Assembly (NCBI GenBank): GCA_043777795.1
Contig: JAYWHJ010000336.1
Coordinates: 1-16,847 of the forward strand
DNA: 16,847 bases
Source of the DNA: JAAFIP01 sp043777795
Lineage (GTDB): Bacteria > Pseudomonadota > Gammaproteobacteria > Burkholderiales > Burkholderiaceae_C
Direction: 5' to 3'
Part shown: positions 6,108-14,047 of the stretch, piece by piece
Layout of the letters: each line of letters starts with the position of its first letter
How positions within the stretch are numbered: position 1 is the first letter of the stretch
The notes under the pieces: model-generated
Told to the model about the DNA's origin: nothing
The model's database searches: none
The model's input: the letters and a program-made list of their open reading frames with translations, nothing else
Made by a program: the position numbers and the translations under genes

Positions 6108-8006
6108 ATGAGTTTTTCTGGCCTGATCGTTCAGCTGCTCAATGGGCTGGCGGGAGCGGCATCCTTGTTTCTGGTGGCTGCGGGTTTGTCGCTGATTTTC
6201 GGCGTCACCCGTATTGTCAATTTTGCGCATGGCTCCTTCTTTATGGTCGGCATCTATGTCGCCTATTCGCTGGTAGCAAACCTGAGTGGGACGGTAGGCT
6301 TTTGGCCCGCTTTGCTGCTGGCCGCCGTAGCGGTGGGGGTGCTGGGCGCCTTGGTAGAGATGCTGTTACTGCGGCGTATTTACCGCGCGCCCGAGCTGTT
6401 CCAGCTGCTGGCCACTTTTGCTCTGGGCTTGGTCATCAAAGATGCGGTGCTGTGGTACTGGGGCCCCGAAGAGTTGCTTGGCCCCCGCGCGCCAGGGCTG
6501 ACTGGCTCGGTCACTATCCTTGGGCGGCAGTTCCCGTCTTATGATTTGTTTTTGATCTTCGCAGGCCCAGCCATGCTGGGCTTGCTATGGTTGCTGCTGA
6601 CCAAAACCCGTTGGGGCACTTTGGTGCGTGCCGCTACGCAAGACCGAGAGATGGTCAGTGCACTGGGCGTCAACCAAGCCTGGCTGTTCACCGCCGTGTT
6701 TGCGCTGGGCGCATTCTTAGCTGGTCTGGGTGGGGCACTACAGCTTCCGCGCGAGCCGGCCAACTTGGACATGGATTTGAACATCATTGGCGCGGCCTTT
6801 GTGGTGGTGGTGGTGGGCGGTATGGGCTCAATACCAGGGGCCTATGTGGCTGCGCTGCTCATTGCAGAGCTCAAAGCGATTTGTATTTGGATTGGCTTGG
6901 TGGAGATTGCCGGGGTCAGTGTGTCTTTTTCCAAGTTCACCTTGGTGGTGGAGTTTGTGGTGATGGCGGTGGTGCTGGTGGCGCGCCCGTGGGGCTTGTT
7001 TGGCAAGCCGCAGTCGGTCAGCCGCCATGTGGGCTTGGCCGAGGCGCCGCTGCGGCCTTTAGGGCGCGTGTACAAATATGCGGGCGCAGCGGTGCTGGTG
7101 CTGCTGGCGCTGGTGCCCGTCATCGCGGCGCAGTCGCCTTATGTGACGGTGTTACTGATTGATGTGCTGGTGGCGGTGCTGTTTGCGGCCAGCCTGCACT
7201 TCATCATGGGGCCCGCAGGCATGCACTCGTTTGGTCATGCGGCCTACTTTGGCTTGGGGGCTTATGCGGCTGCGCTTTTAGTGCGTAGCCTGAACCTGCC
7301 GATGGAAGTGGCGCTAATGGTAGCGCCCGTTGTGGCGGCGCTGGGAGCATTTATCTATGGGTGGTTCTGCGTGCGCTTGTCGGGTGTGTACCTGGCCATG
7401 CTGACGTTGGCGTTTGCGCAAATTACTTGGGCTATTTGTTACCAGTGGGACGCTTTGACTGGCGGCAGCAATGGCCTTACGGGCGTGTGGCCTGCCCAGT
7501 GGTTAGCCGACAAACGCAGCTACTACTACCTCACCTTGACGCTGGTGATGGCGGGCGTGTTGCTCATGCATCGCATACTGTACTCGCCCTTTGGCTACAG
7601 CCTGCGCGCCGCGCGCGACTCGGCCTTGCGCGCCGATGCGCTGGGCATGAATGCCAAGCGTTTGCAGTGGGTCGCCTTTGTAATTGCAGGCACCTTTGCC
7701 GGTTTGGCCGGTGCGCTCAATGCGTTTTCCAAAGGCAGCATTTCCCCCGAGAGTTTGCATGTCAGTCGCTCTATCGACGGCTTGGTGATGGTGCTGCTGG
7801 GCGGTGTGCAAACCCTGCTGGGTCCGGTGGTGGGGGCAGTCACATTTACCTGGCTGCATGACACGGTGGCCAGAAGCACCGACTACTGGCGCGCCATGTT
7901 GGGTGCGATTATTCTCGTTCTGGTACTGCTGTTTCCCCAAGGCATTGCAGGCTTTGCCAACCAGCTGTGGGACTGGCGCCGCCGGGCCAAGAAGGGAGCA
8001 GCATGA
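6108..8006 (+). CDS. Fused LivH-LivM type ABC transporter permease
   Basis: This 632-residue inner-membrane protein contains both permease subunits that are usually separate. The LivH half (about 1-300) starts with LIVQLLNGLAGAASLFLVAAG and GLSLIFGVTRIVNFAHGSF (26-44). It includes a GGMGSIPGAYVAALLIAEL stretch. The LivM half (about 320-632) has a MGPAGMHSFGHAAYFGLGAY block near 365-385, TGGSNGLTGV, and the conserved SPFGYSLRAARDSALRADALGMN region. Many hydrophobic segments are visible in both halves. A loop around 300-325 (GKPQSVSRHVGLAEAPLRPLG) joins the halves. The stop codon overlaps the start of the first ATPase (ATGA), indicating translational coupling. Fusions of this sort are known in proteobacteria, so this is a natural architecture rather than a sequencing error. 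Confidence 0.93.
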   Translation: MSFSGLIVQLLNGLAGAASLFLVAAGLSLIFGVTRIVNFAHGSFFMVGIYVAYSLVANLSGTVGFWPALLLAAVAVGVLGALVEMLLLRRIYRAPELFQLLATFALGLVIKDAVLWYWGPEELLGPRAPGLTGSVTILGRQFPSYDLFLIFAGPAMLGLLWLLLTKTRWGTLVRAATQDREMVSALGVNQAWLFTAVFALGAFLAGLGGALQLPREPANLDMDLNIIGAAFVVVVVGGMGSIPGAYVAALLIAELKAICIWIGLVEIAGVSVSFSKFTLVVEFVVMAVVLVARPWGLFGKPQSVSRHVGLAEAPLRPLGRVYKYAGAAVLVLLALVPVIAAQSPYVTVLLIDVLVAVLFAASLHFIMGPAGMHSFGHAAYFGLGAYAAALLVRSLNLPMEVALMVAPVVAALGAFIYGWFCVRLSGVYLAMLTLAFAQITWAICYQWDALTGGSNGLTGVWPAQWLADKRSYYYLTLTLVMAGVLLMHRILYSPFGYSLRAARDSALRADALGMNAKRLQWVAFVIAGTFAGLAGALNAFSKGSISPESLHVSRSIDGLVMVLLGGVQTLLGPVVGAVTFTWLHDTVARSTDYWRAMLGAIILVLVLLFPQGIAGFANQLWDWRRRAKKGAA

Positions 8007-8800
8007 GCTTGCTCGCAGTATCCGGCCTGGGTAAATCGTTTGGCGGTGTCAAAGCGGTGGACAAAGTGAGCTTTGACTTGGCCGCTGGCGAGCTGTTGGC
8101 ATTGATCGGGCCGAACGGCGCGGGCAAGTCCACCACTTTCAACATGGTCAATGGCCAACTGCGTGCGGATACCGGCACCATTACCTTGGATGGGCATCAA
8201 CTGGTAGGTTTAACGCCACGCGATGTTTGGCGGCGCGGTGTCGGCCGCACCTTCCAGATTGCCGAGACCTTTGCGTCTCTCACCGTGGTGGAGAACGTAC
8301 AGATGGCGCTCTTGTCGGCCGACCATAAATTATTTTCCATGTGGCGTAAAGCCGCCAACTACCAGCGCCCTGAAGCACTGCAACTGCTGGCGTTGGTGCA
8401 GATGCAAGAGCAGGCCGATCGCCCATGCAGCGCGCTGGCCTATGGCGACATCAAGCGCGTAGAGCTGGCCATGGCGATGGCCAACAAGCCCAAGCTGCTG
8501 CTGATGGACGAGCCCACCGCAGGCATGGGGCCCAAGGAAAGAAACGAGCTGATGGCCTTGACCAAAAAATTGGTCACCGAGCGCGGCATGGCCGTGCTAT
8601 TTACCGAGCACAGCATGGATGTGGTGTTTGCCTACGCCGACCGCATGATTGTGCTGGCGCGCGGCAAGCTGATAGCCCAAGGCAAACCGCACGAGATACG
8701 CGACCACCCCAAAGTGCAGGAAGTGTATTTTGGCAGCGGTAAAACCTTTGAGAGCAAAGTGCCCGTACACACAACTTTGGTGGAAGATGCTGCGCGATGA
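8003..8800 (+). CDS. LivG-type ABC transporter ATP-binding protein
   Basis: This 265-residue ATPase is one of two that power the importer. Walker A is GPNGAGKST (36-44), the Q-loop glutamine is Q85 in TFQIAETF, and Walker B is LLLMDEPTAG (165-174) with H203 in the switch position (TEHSMD). The signature motif is degenerate, LAYGDIKR (145-152) in place of the more usual LSYGEQR, which is common in LivG subfamilies serving aromatic or urea-type substrates. The frame is open from 7967, but ATG 8003, which overlaps the permease stop and follows a GGGAG ribosome site, is the proper start. The stop overlaps the next ATPase start (ATGA at 8797-8800). Confidence 0.93.
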   Translation: MSLLAVSGLGKSFGGVKAVDKVSFDLAAGELLALIGPNGAGKSTTFNMVNGQLRADTGTITLDGHQLVGLTPRDVWRRGVGRTFQIAETFASLTVVENVQMALLSADHKLFSMWRKAANYQRPEALQLLALVQMQEQADRPCSALAYGDIKRVELAMAMANKPKLLLMDEPTAGMGPKERNELMALTKKLVTERGMAVLFTEHSMDVVFAYADRMIVLARGKLIAQGKPHEIRDHPKVQEVYFGSGKTFESKVPVHTTLVEDAAR

Positions 8801-9558
8801 CGACTGAATCCATCAAGCCCGTGCTGGACAAGGCCATACCATTATTGAGCGCAAAAGACCTGTGCGCTTGGTATGGTGCCGCGCAGGTGGTGTTCGATGT
8901 GAACATAGAGGTCCAACGCGGTGAGGTGGTGGCGCTGATGGGGCGCAATGGCGCAGGCAAATCCACCACCCTTAAGTCTCTGATCGGCATGCAGGACAAA
9001 CGTAAGGGTCGGGTGACTTTCATGGGGCGTGATATCTCCAAAATGCAGTCACACCAAGCAGCGCGCATGGGTTTGGGCTTCGTACCGGAAGACCGGCGCA
9101 TTTTCACCGACCTGACGGTGATGGAAAACCTGGAGGTGGGGCGCCAAGCCCCCCGGCATTGGCCCGACGGCCAACCCGCGCCAGTGTGGACGGCGCAGCA
9201 GCTCTTCAAGCTATTTCCTAACTTGGCAGAAATGCCGGATAGGCTAGGTGGGCGCATGAGCGGCGGCGAGCAGCAGATGTTGACTGTCGCACGCAGCTTG
9301 ATGGGTAACCCTTATGTGGTGCTGCTGGACGAACCCTCAGAGGGCGTGGCCCCAGTGATCGTGGAGCAAATGGCGCAGATGATTTTGCAGTTGAAATCGC
9401 AAGGCGTGAGCATTTTGCTGTCGGAGCAAAATATGCACTTTGCACAACTGGTGGCTGACCGCGCCTATGTGCTGGAAAAAGGACAAATTCGCTACGATGG
9501 CACGATGGCTGATCTGGTGGCCAACGACGCCTTGCGCCGCAATTATTTGAGCGTGTAA
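8797..9558 (+). CDS. LivF-type ABC transporter ATP-binding protein
   Basis: This 253-residue partner ATPase has Walker A GRNGAGKST (49-57), signature MSGGEQQ (154-160), Walker B VVLLDEPSEG (174-183) and the LivF-typical LLSEQN in the switch region, where glutamine stands in the usual histidine position. The first 15 residues before LLSAKDL are an extension beyond the ordinary LivF start. Because ATG 8797 overlaps the upstream stop, that start is preferred. It completes a four-component importer. The NicA-like gene follows after 21 bases, so uptake and first oxidation are encoded on the same transcript. Confidence 0.93.
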   Translation: MTTESIKPVLDKAIPLLSAKDLCAWYGAAQVVFDVNIEVQRGEVVALMGRNGAGKSTTLKSLIGMQDKRKGRVTFMGRDISKMQSHQAARMGLGFVPEDRRIFTDLTVMENLEVGRQAPRHWPDGQPAPVWTAQQLFKLFPNLAEMPDRLGGRMSGGEQQMLTVARSLMGNPYVVLLDEPSEGVAPVIVEQMAQMILQLKSQGVSILLSEQNMHFAQLVADRAYVLEKGQIRYDGTMADLVANDALRRNYLSV

Positions 9559-9579
9559 AACCTGGGCACCGCTTCCAAA

Positions 9580-10098
9580 ATGTCCACGTCATTGATGCTC
9601 CAGGTGAACCACAGGCAGCGGGACGTGACTGTGTCAAAAGAGGCCACGCTGCTGCACGTGCTGCGTAACGACCTTGAGCTTAACAGCCCCAAATACGGTT
9701 GCGGTTTGGGCGAGTGCGGTGCCTGCACCGTGCTGGTGGACGGCATCGCGGCGCGCGCGTGTGTGATACCGGCGCAGGGGGTGGCGGGCCGCAGCATCAC
9801 CACCCTGGAAGGCTTGGGCACGATGGCGGCGCTGCACCCGGTGCAGCAAGCCTTTATCGACGAGCAGGCGGCGCAGTGTGGCTACTGCCTGAGCGGCATG
9901 GTGATGATGACCGTGGCCTTGCTTTCGCGCGTGCCGCACCCCACCGACGCGCAGATACGCAGCGAGTTGTCGGGCAACCTGTGCCGCTGCGGCACCCATC
10001 TGGAAATAGTCAAAGCCGTGCACCGAGCTGCGCACTACATTGAACGTGCTACGTCACAAGCCACTGCCCAAACGATTCAATCCGCTAGCACCGCATGA
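9580..10098 (+). CDS. nicA: NicA-like [2Fe-2S] subunit of a molybdenum hydroxylase
   Basis: This 172-residue small subunit belongs to the xanthine dehydrogenase family and carries two 2Fe-2S clusters. The plant-ferredoxin-type cluster is C41-x4-C46-x2-C49-x11-C61 (in CGLGECGAC). The second, alpha-helical cluster is C100-x2-C103 (CGYC) with C135-x-C137 (CRC). Length and order match NicA of nicotinate dehydrogenase and also IorA of isoquinoline 1-oxidoreductase. There is no signal peptide. Electrons would flow from the molybdenum site in the partner subunit, through these clusters, to the haem domains. Its stop overlaps the large-subunit start (ATGA at 10095-10098). No FAD subunit gene is nearby, as expected for the NicAB type. 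The nicA symbol rests on context and partner architecture; the substrate is not proven. Confidence 0.87.
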   Translation: MSTSLMLQVNHRQRDVTVSKEATLLHVLRNDLELNSPKYGCGLGECGACTVLVDGIAARACVIPAQGVAGRSITTLEGLGTMAALHPVQQAFIDEQAAQCGYCLSGMVMMTVALLSRVPHPTDAQIRSELSGNLCRCGTHLEIVKAVHRAAHYIERATSQATAQTIQSASTA

Positions 10099-13000
10099 CT
10101 CGCCACGCCGATACACCCCGCACGCGTGCAGACTTTCATGCCGCCCAAGGTGTGCTCCTCATCACGCGCGCGCCGCCGCCCGCGCCTGCGCCGGTCAAAG
10201 GCCAGCCCGCTTTTGTTAGTAGCAACCCGCTGGAAGGCGTAGAGATACTGGTGGCCGTGTGGGACGACGGCAGCGTGACGGCGCTTTGCGGCCATGTGGA
10301 CTTGGGCACGGGCATTCGCACCGCGCTGGCTCAAGTGGTCGCCGAGGAACTGGATGTGGCGCTAGCGAGCGTCAACATGGTGCTGGGCGACACGGCGCGT
10401 GCGCCTAACCAAGGGGCGACGATTGCAAGCACTTCACTGCAAATACACGCGGTGCCCTTGCGCCACGCGGCAGCGCAGGCCCGCGCGTGGCTGGTGGCGC
10501 GCGCTGCGGTAGTGCTGCAGATTGACGTTGCCGCCGTGCAAACGCGCGATGGAGCAGCCCATGACGCTGCTGATATGACAAGGAGTGTGCGCTACGCCGA
10601 GCTGTTAGCACAGCAGCATGTGGCGCTGGACTTGCTGCTGAGCACTGCGGTGAAAGCGCCAGAAGACTACCGCGTCGTCGGCACCAGCGTCCCCAGGGTA
10701 GACATCCCCGCCAAAGTAACGGGAGAGCTGACCTTTGTGCATGACATGCGCGTACCCGGCATGTTGCATGGCCGCGTGGTGCGGCCGCCCTATGCGGGTG
10801 CAGACCATGGCGACTTTATTGGTAACACGCTACAGGCGGTGGACAAAGCGTCCATCGCGCACATTCCGGGTATCAAGGCGGTGGTAGTGCAGCGCGATTT
10901 TGTGGGCATCGTAGCCCAGCGCGAAGAACATGCCGAGCAAGCCATGCGCGAGCTGCAGGTGCACTGGAAGCCTTGGCCCGGCTTGCCCAATATGGACAAC
11001 CTGGAAAACGCCATCCGCAACAACCCCGCCACGCAGCGCAAGCTGATTGACCAAGGCGATGTAGACGGCGCACTAAAGGATGCAGCGCAAACCCTGGCAT
11101 GCAACTATGTATGGCCCTACCAAATGCACGCCTCCATCGGCCCGTCCTGCGCGGTGGCCGACTGGCATGCCGACCGCATGACGGTATGGACCGGCAGCCA
11201 AAACCCGCATGTGCTGCGTGCCGACTTGGCCCAGCTCACTGGTTTGGCAGACGTGCAGATCAACGTGGTGCGCATGGAGGCTGCAGGCTGCTATGGCCGC
11301 AACTGCGCTGACGACGTGGCCGCAGACGCCGCCCTGCTGTCGCGCGCCGTGGGCAGCCCCGTGCGCGTGCAGCTCACCCGCGAGCAAGAAAACGCCTGGG
11401 AGCCCAAGGGCGCGGCGCAGCTTATGCAGGTTAAAGGCGGTCTAAATGCCGACGGCACGGTAGCGGCCTATGATTTTGAAACCTCGTACCCCTCCAATGG
11501 CTCGCCTACGCTGGCCCTGCTGCTCACCCGCACCATCGAGCCCGTAGCACAAGCCTATGAGATGGGCGACCGCACGGCGCGACCACCGTATGACTATCAA
11601 AACCTGCGCGTGACGGTGAACGACATGGCCCCCATGCTGCGCGCCTCCTGGCTGCGCGGCGTGTCGGCCCTGCCCAATTCATTTGCGCACGAGTCGTATA
11701 TTGACGAACTGGCCACCGCTGCGGGCGTAGACCCGGTGGAGTTTCGTCTGCGCTACCTGCAAGAGCCGCGCGCGGCCGAGCTGGTGCGCGCCACCGCTGC
11801 GCGCGCGGGTTGGCGGGCGCACACGCAGCCACAACAGCAGCCTGCACTGCCGGGCGAGCGAGCAGATATTGTGCAAGGCCAAGGCGTGGCTTATGCCCGC
11901 TACGTGCACAGCAAGTGGCCCGGCTTTGGTGCTGCCTGGGCGGCCTGGGTGGCCGACGTCGAGGTGAACCGAACAACCGGCGAGGTGCATGTCAAGCGCG
12001 TGGTGGTGGGGCATGATGCGGGCGCGATGGTTAACCCTGAGGGCGTTAAACACCAGATCCACGGCAACGTGCTGCAAACCACCAGCCGCGCGCTGCACGA
12101 AGAGGTAAAACTCAACCCCCAAACCAATACCGTGGCCAATCTGGAGTGGGGCAGCTACCCTATCTTGAGCTTTAGGGATGTACCGGTAATTGAGGTGGTG
12201 TCCATGCCCCGCCCGAGCGAGCCACCGCTGGGCGCGGGTGAATCGTCCTCTGTGCCCGGCACTGCAGCGATTGCCAATGCGATATTCGATGCGACGGGTG
12301 TGCGCTTTCGCCAGCCGCCGTTCACCCCCGAGGTGGTGCGCGCTGCGCTTAACCCAGCAGCGCAAACCGCGCCTAAGGTGTTGCCAGCGTCTGCGCAGAG
12401 CGAGCCCATCGCGCAACCCGCCGTGCCATCGCCCAGCATCCCAAGCAACGCAGTGTGGCCCAAGCCGCGTAGCACCTGGGTCAAAACAGGCGCGCTGTTG
12501 GCAGGCGTGCTCAGTGTGGCCGCCGCACTGCTGGGCTGGCGCTCCAGCATCGCGCCGGTGCAGCACAGCGGCAGTTCGGTGTACAAACAGTCCACCATCG
12601 ACAAAGGCCGCGAGCTAGCTGCACTGGGCAACTGCATAGGCTGCCACACCGCACCCGGCGGCACGGCCAACGCAGGCGGGCGTGCCATGGACACGCCCTT
12701 TGGCGCCGTGTACACCACCAACCTCACGCCCGACCACGAGACCGGCATAGGCCAATGGTCATTCAGCGCCTTCCAGCGCGCCATGCGCGAAGGCATCTCG
12801 CGCGACGGGCATTTTTTGTACCCTGCGTTTCCCTACACCGCATTCGCCAAAATGTCGGACGATGACCTCACCGCGCTGCACGCCTACCTGATGGACCAAC
12901 CCGCCGTGCGCGCCCAACCGCCCACCACAGCGCTGGCCTTTCCCTACAACCTGCGCGCCATGATGGCTGGCTGGAACGCGCTGCACCACGACCCCACGCC

Positions 13001-13766
13001 CTTTGTAGCAACCCTCAGCCAAAGTGCCGAGTGGAACCGAGGTGCCTACCTGGTCAACGGCCTAGGCCACTGCGGTGCCTGCCACACCGCCCGCAACGCT
13101 CTGGGCGCAGAGCAGGGCGGCCCGGCCTATCTGGCTGGCGCAGTGGTAGACGGCTGGGAGGCCCCCGCGCTCACCGCCCTGTCGCGCGCCCCCGTTCCGT
13201 GGAACGCTGCCGAGTTCTACCGCTACCTGCGCACCGGCCATACCCAGCAGCACGGCATTGCCGCAGGCCCCATGGGCAGCATCGTCAAAGAGCTGGCCCA
13301 CGTGCCCGACCAAGACATTCAGGCCATGGCCACCTATCTGGCATCGTTCACGCCGCCGGTGTCAGAGGCCCAGAGCGCCGAACGCGCCAAACAGGTAGTG
13401 CTGTCCGCGCAAAAATCAGCCACCGATCTATTAGGCCCAGGCCAGCGCATGTTCAATGGTGCCTGCGCCTCTTGCCACCACGACGGCGACGGCCCCACGC
13501 TCTTGGGCGTCAACACCCCGCTGGCGCTGAACAGCAACCTGCACAGCCAGCGCCCGGACAACCTGATCCGTACCATCCTGCACGGCCTGCGCGAGCCCGC
13601 CAGCCCAGACATCGGCTTCATGCCCGCTTTCCGCCACAGCCTGGACGACGCCCAAGTCGCCCAGCTTGCCACCTACATGCGCAGCCGCTACGCACCCGCA
13701 GCGCCTGCGTGGGTTGAAGTGGCAGCAACGGTTGCGCGTTTGCGCGCGGCTCAGGGTGAAAACTAA
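10095..13766 (+). CDS. nicB: NicB-like molybdopterin subunit fused to a membrane-anchored tri-haem cytochrome c
   Basis: This 1223-residue protein resembles the large subunit of NicAB-type nicotinate dehydrogenase, which hydroxylates nicotinate to 6-hydroxynicotinate and hands electrons to the respiratory chain. The molybdopterin region occupies about residues 40-755. GHVDLGTGIRTAL is near 66-78, the RVDIPAKVTGELTFVHDMRV block is near 201-220, and the active-site GAGE (713-716, E716 the likely catalytic base) lies near its end. A hydrophobic segment TGALLAGVLSVAAALLGW lies at about 797-815. It is followed by three c-type haem motifs: CIGCH (847-851), CGACH (993-997) and CASCH (1124-1128). This implies a cytoplasmic molybdenum domain and a periplasmic cytochrome tail. 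No Tat signal is seen at the N-terminus. An isoquinoline-type or other heteroaromatic substrate cannot be excluded from sequence alone. Confidence 0.88.
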   Translation: MTRHADTPRTRADFHAAQGVLLITRAPPPAPAPVKGQPAFVSSNPLEGVEILVAVWDDGSVTALCGHVDLGTGIRTALAQVVAEELDVALASVNMVLGDTARAPNQGATIASTSLQIHAVPLRHAAAQARAWLVARAAVVLQIDVAAVQTRDGAAHDAADMTRSVRYAELLAQQHVALDLLLSTAVKAPEDYRVVGTSVPRVDIPAKVTGELTFVHDMRVPGMLHGRVVRPPYAGADHGDFIGNTLQAVDKASIAHIPGIKAVVVQRDFVGIVAQREEHAEQAMRELQVHWKPWPGLPNMDNLENAIRNNPATQRKLIDQGDVDGALKDAAQTLACNYVWPYQMHASIGPSCAVADWHADRMTVWTGSQNPHVLRADLAQLTGLADVQINVVRMEAAGCYGRNCADDVAADAALLSRAVGSPVRVQLTREQENAWEPKGAAQLMQVKGGLNADGTVAAYDFETSYPSNGSPTLALLLTRTIEPVAQAYEMGDRTARPPYDYQNLRVTVNDMAPMLRASWLRGVSALPNSFAHESYIDELATAAGVDPVEFRLRYLQEPRAAELVRATAARAGWRAHTQPQQQPALPGERADIVQGQGVAYARYVHSKWPGFGAAWAAWVADVEVNRTTGEVHVKRVVVGHDAGAMVNPEGVKHQIHGNVLQTTSRALHEEVKLNPQTNTVANLEWGSYPILSFRDVPVIEVVSMPRPSEPPLGAGESSSVPGTAAIANAIFDATGVRFRQPPFTPEVVRAALNPAAQTAPKVLPASAQSEPIAQPAVPSPSIPSNAVWPKPRSTWVKTGALLAGVLSVAAALLGWRSSIAPVQHSGSSVYKQSTIDKGRELAALGNCIGCHTAPGGTANAGGRAMDTPFGAVYTTNLTPDHETGIGQWSFSAFQRAMREGISRDGHFLYPAFPYTAFAKMSDDDLTALHAYLMDQPAVRAQPPTTALAFPYNLRAMMAGWNALHHDPTPFVATLSQSAEWNRGAYLVNGLGHCGACHTARNALGAEQGGPAYLAGAVVDGWEAPALTALSRAPVPWNAAEFYRYLRTGHTQQHGIAAGPMGSIVKELAHVPDQDIQAMATYLASFTPPVSEAQSAERAKQVVLSAQKSATDLLGPGQRMFNGACASCHHDGDGPTLLGVNTPLALNSNLHSQRPDNLIRTILHGLREPASPDIGFMPAFRHSLDDAQVAQLATYMRSRYAPAAPAWVEVAATVARLRAAQGEN

Positions 13767-13771
13767 ATTTA

Positions 13772-13842
13772 GGCGCTACGTATTTAGTAGCTTGTATCGC
13801 TATATTTTATTGGTCTTCAGCGCAGATATATACTTTAAAAAC
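13772..13842 (-). repeat. Small structured repeat, copy A
   Basis: Read on the minus strand, this copy begins with GTTTTTAA, continues through CAATAAAATATAGCG and AAGCTAC, and ends with GTAGC. Its 37-bp core (13775-13811 on the plus strand) matches copy C at 28 of 37 positions without gaps. GCTAC (13775-13779) and GTAGC (13787-13791) form a hairpin with a 7-base loop. It lies 5 bases after the nicB stop. Confidence 0.7.
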
Positions 13843-13849
13843 CTCTTCG

Positions 13850-13881
13850 AAATCGGTAAATTTCCGGTTTTCGGCCGATTT
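13850..13881. repeat. Inverted repeat AAATCGG / CCGATTT
   Basis: AAATCGG (13850-13856) pairs perfectly with CCGATTT (13875-13881) across an 18-base loop. No T-run follows on the plus strand, so this is not a standard intrinsic terminator. It could be a protein-binding palindrome or a stabilising stem at the 3' end of the operon transcript. Confidence 0.4.
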
Positions 13882-13927
13882 GCAGCTCCCAGAGCGCCTG
13901 CGACAAAAAAAGCGGCTATTCTGCCCC

Positions 13928-13994
13928 GTTTGTTAGATACAAATGAGCCTACAGCCTAATAGAATATAGCGGGAGAAGCTATTTAATATATAGC
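13928..13994 (+). repeat. Small structured repeat, copy B
   Basis: This copy begins GTTTGTTA and contains AATAGAATATAGCGGG, then AGAAGCTAT and a terminal ATAGC. The 37-bp core (13958-13994) matches copy C at 30 of 37 positions without gaps, including an identical 14-base block GCGGGAGAAGCTAT. GCTAT (13978-13982) and ATAGC (13990-13994) form the same hairpin as in copy A, again with a 7-base loop. It is inverted relative to copy A. Confidence 0.72.
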
Positions 13995-14008
13995 ATCTTT
14001 TTCCGCTA
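13967..14008 (+). terminator. Long imperfect hairpin, possible transcript end of the catabolic operon
   Basis: TAGCGG (13967-13972) can pair with CCGCTA (14003-14008), GAGAA with TTTTT (including two G-T pairs), and GCTAT with ATAGC. This gives about 16 pairs, a 3-base bulge and a 7-base loop. The T-run lies inside the stem rather than after it, so it is not a textbook terminator. Its place between the nicB stop and the next gene makes a termination or processing role possible. Confidence 0.35.
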
Positions 14009-14047
14009 GAGGCTTGCTGTTGCTGCCATTGCGGCACAATGGCATCC

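Larger units (their letters stand above)
13767..14047. other. AT-rich intergenic spacer holding two repeat copies
   Basis: This 281-bp spacer follows the catabolic operon and precedes the alpha/beta hydrolase gene. It is much richer in A and T than the genes on either side. It contains two oppositely oriented copies of a small repeat, a separate inverted repeat, and a long imperfect hairpin, all listed below. No open frame in it looks like a gene, and no clear promoter was recognised. Confidence 0.6.

Noticed and set aside
7967..8002. Upstream extension of the LivG-type ATPase
   Set aside because: It falls inside the permease gene; ATG 8003 has a ribosome site and the usual ATGA overlap.
11679..12566. 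A 295-codon minus-strand frame opposite nicB
   Set aside because: Typical antisense shadow of GC-rich coding DNA; no recognisable domain and no ribosome site. The nicB frame is continuous with catalytic and haem motifs.
13767..13959. Continuation of an open frame from the nicB end into the spacer (13666-13959)
   Set aside because: The frame begins inside nicB in another frame and runs through AT-rich repeat sequence; no motif, no start signal.
13772..13994. Copies A and B as terminal inverted repeats of an insertion sequence or MITE
   Set aside because: The 85 bp between them show no transposase remnant or visible target-site duplication, and copy C occurs alone, so they look like independent copies of one small repeat rather than the two ends of a single element.
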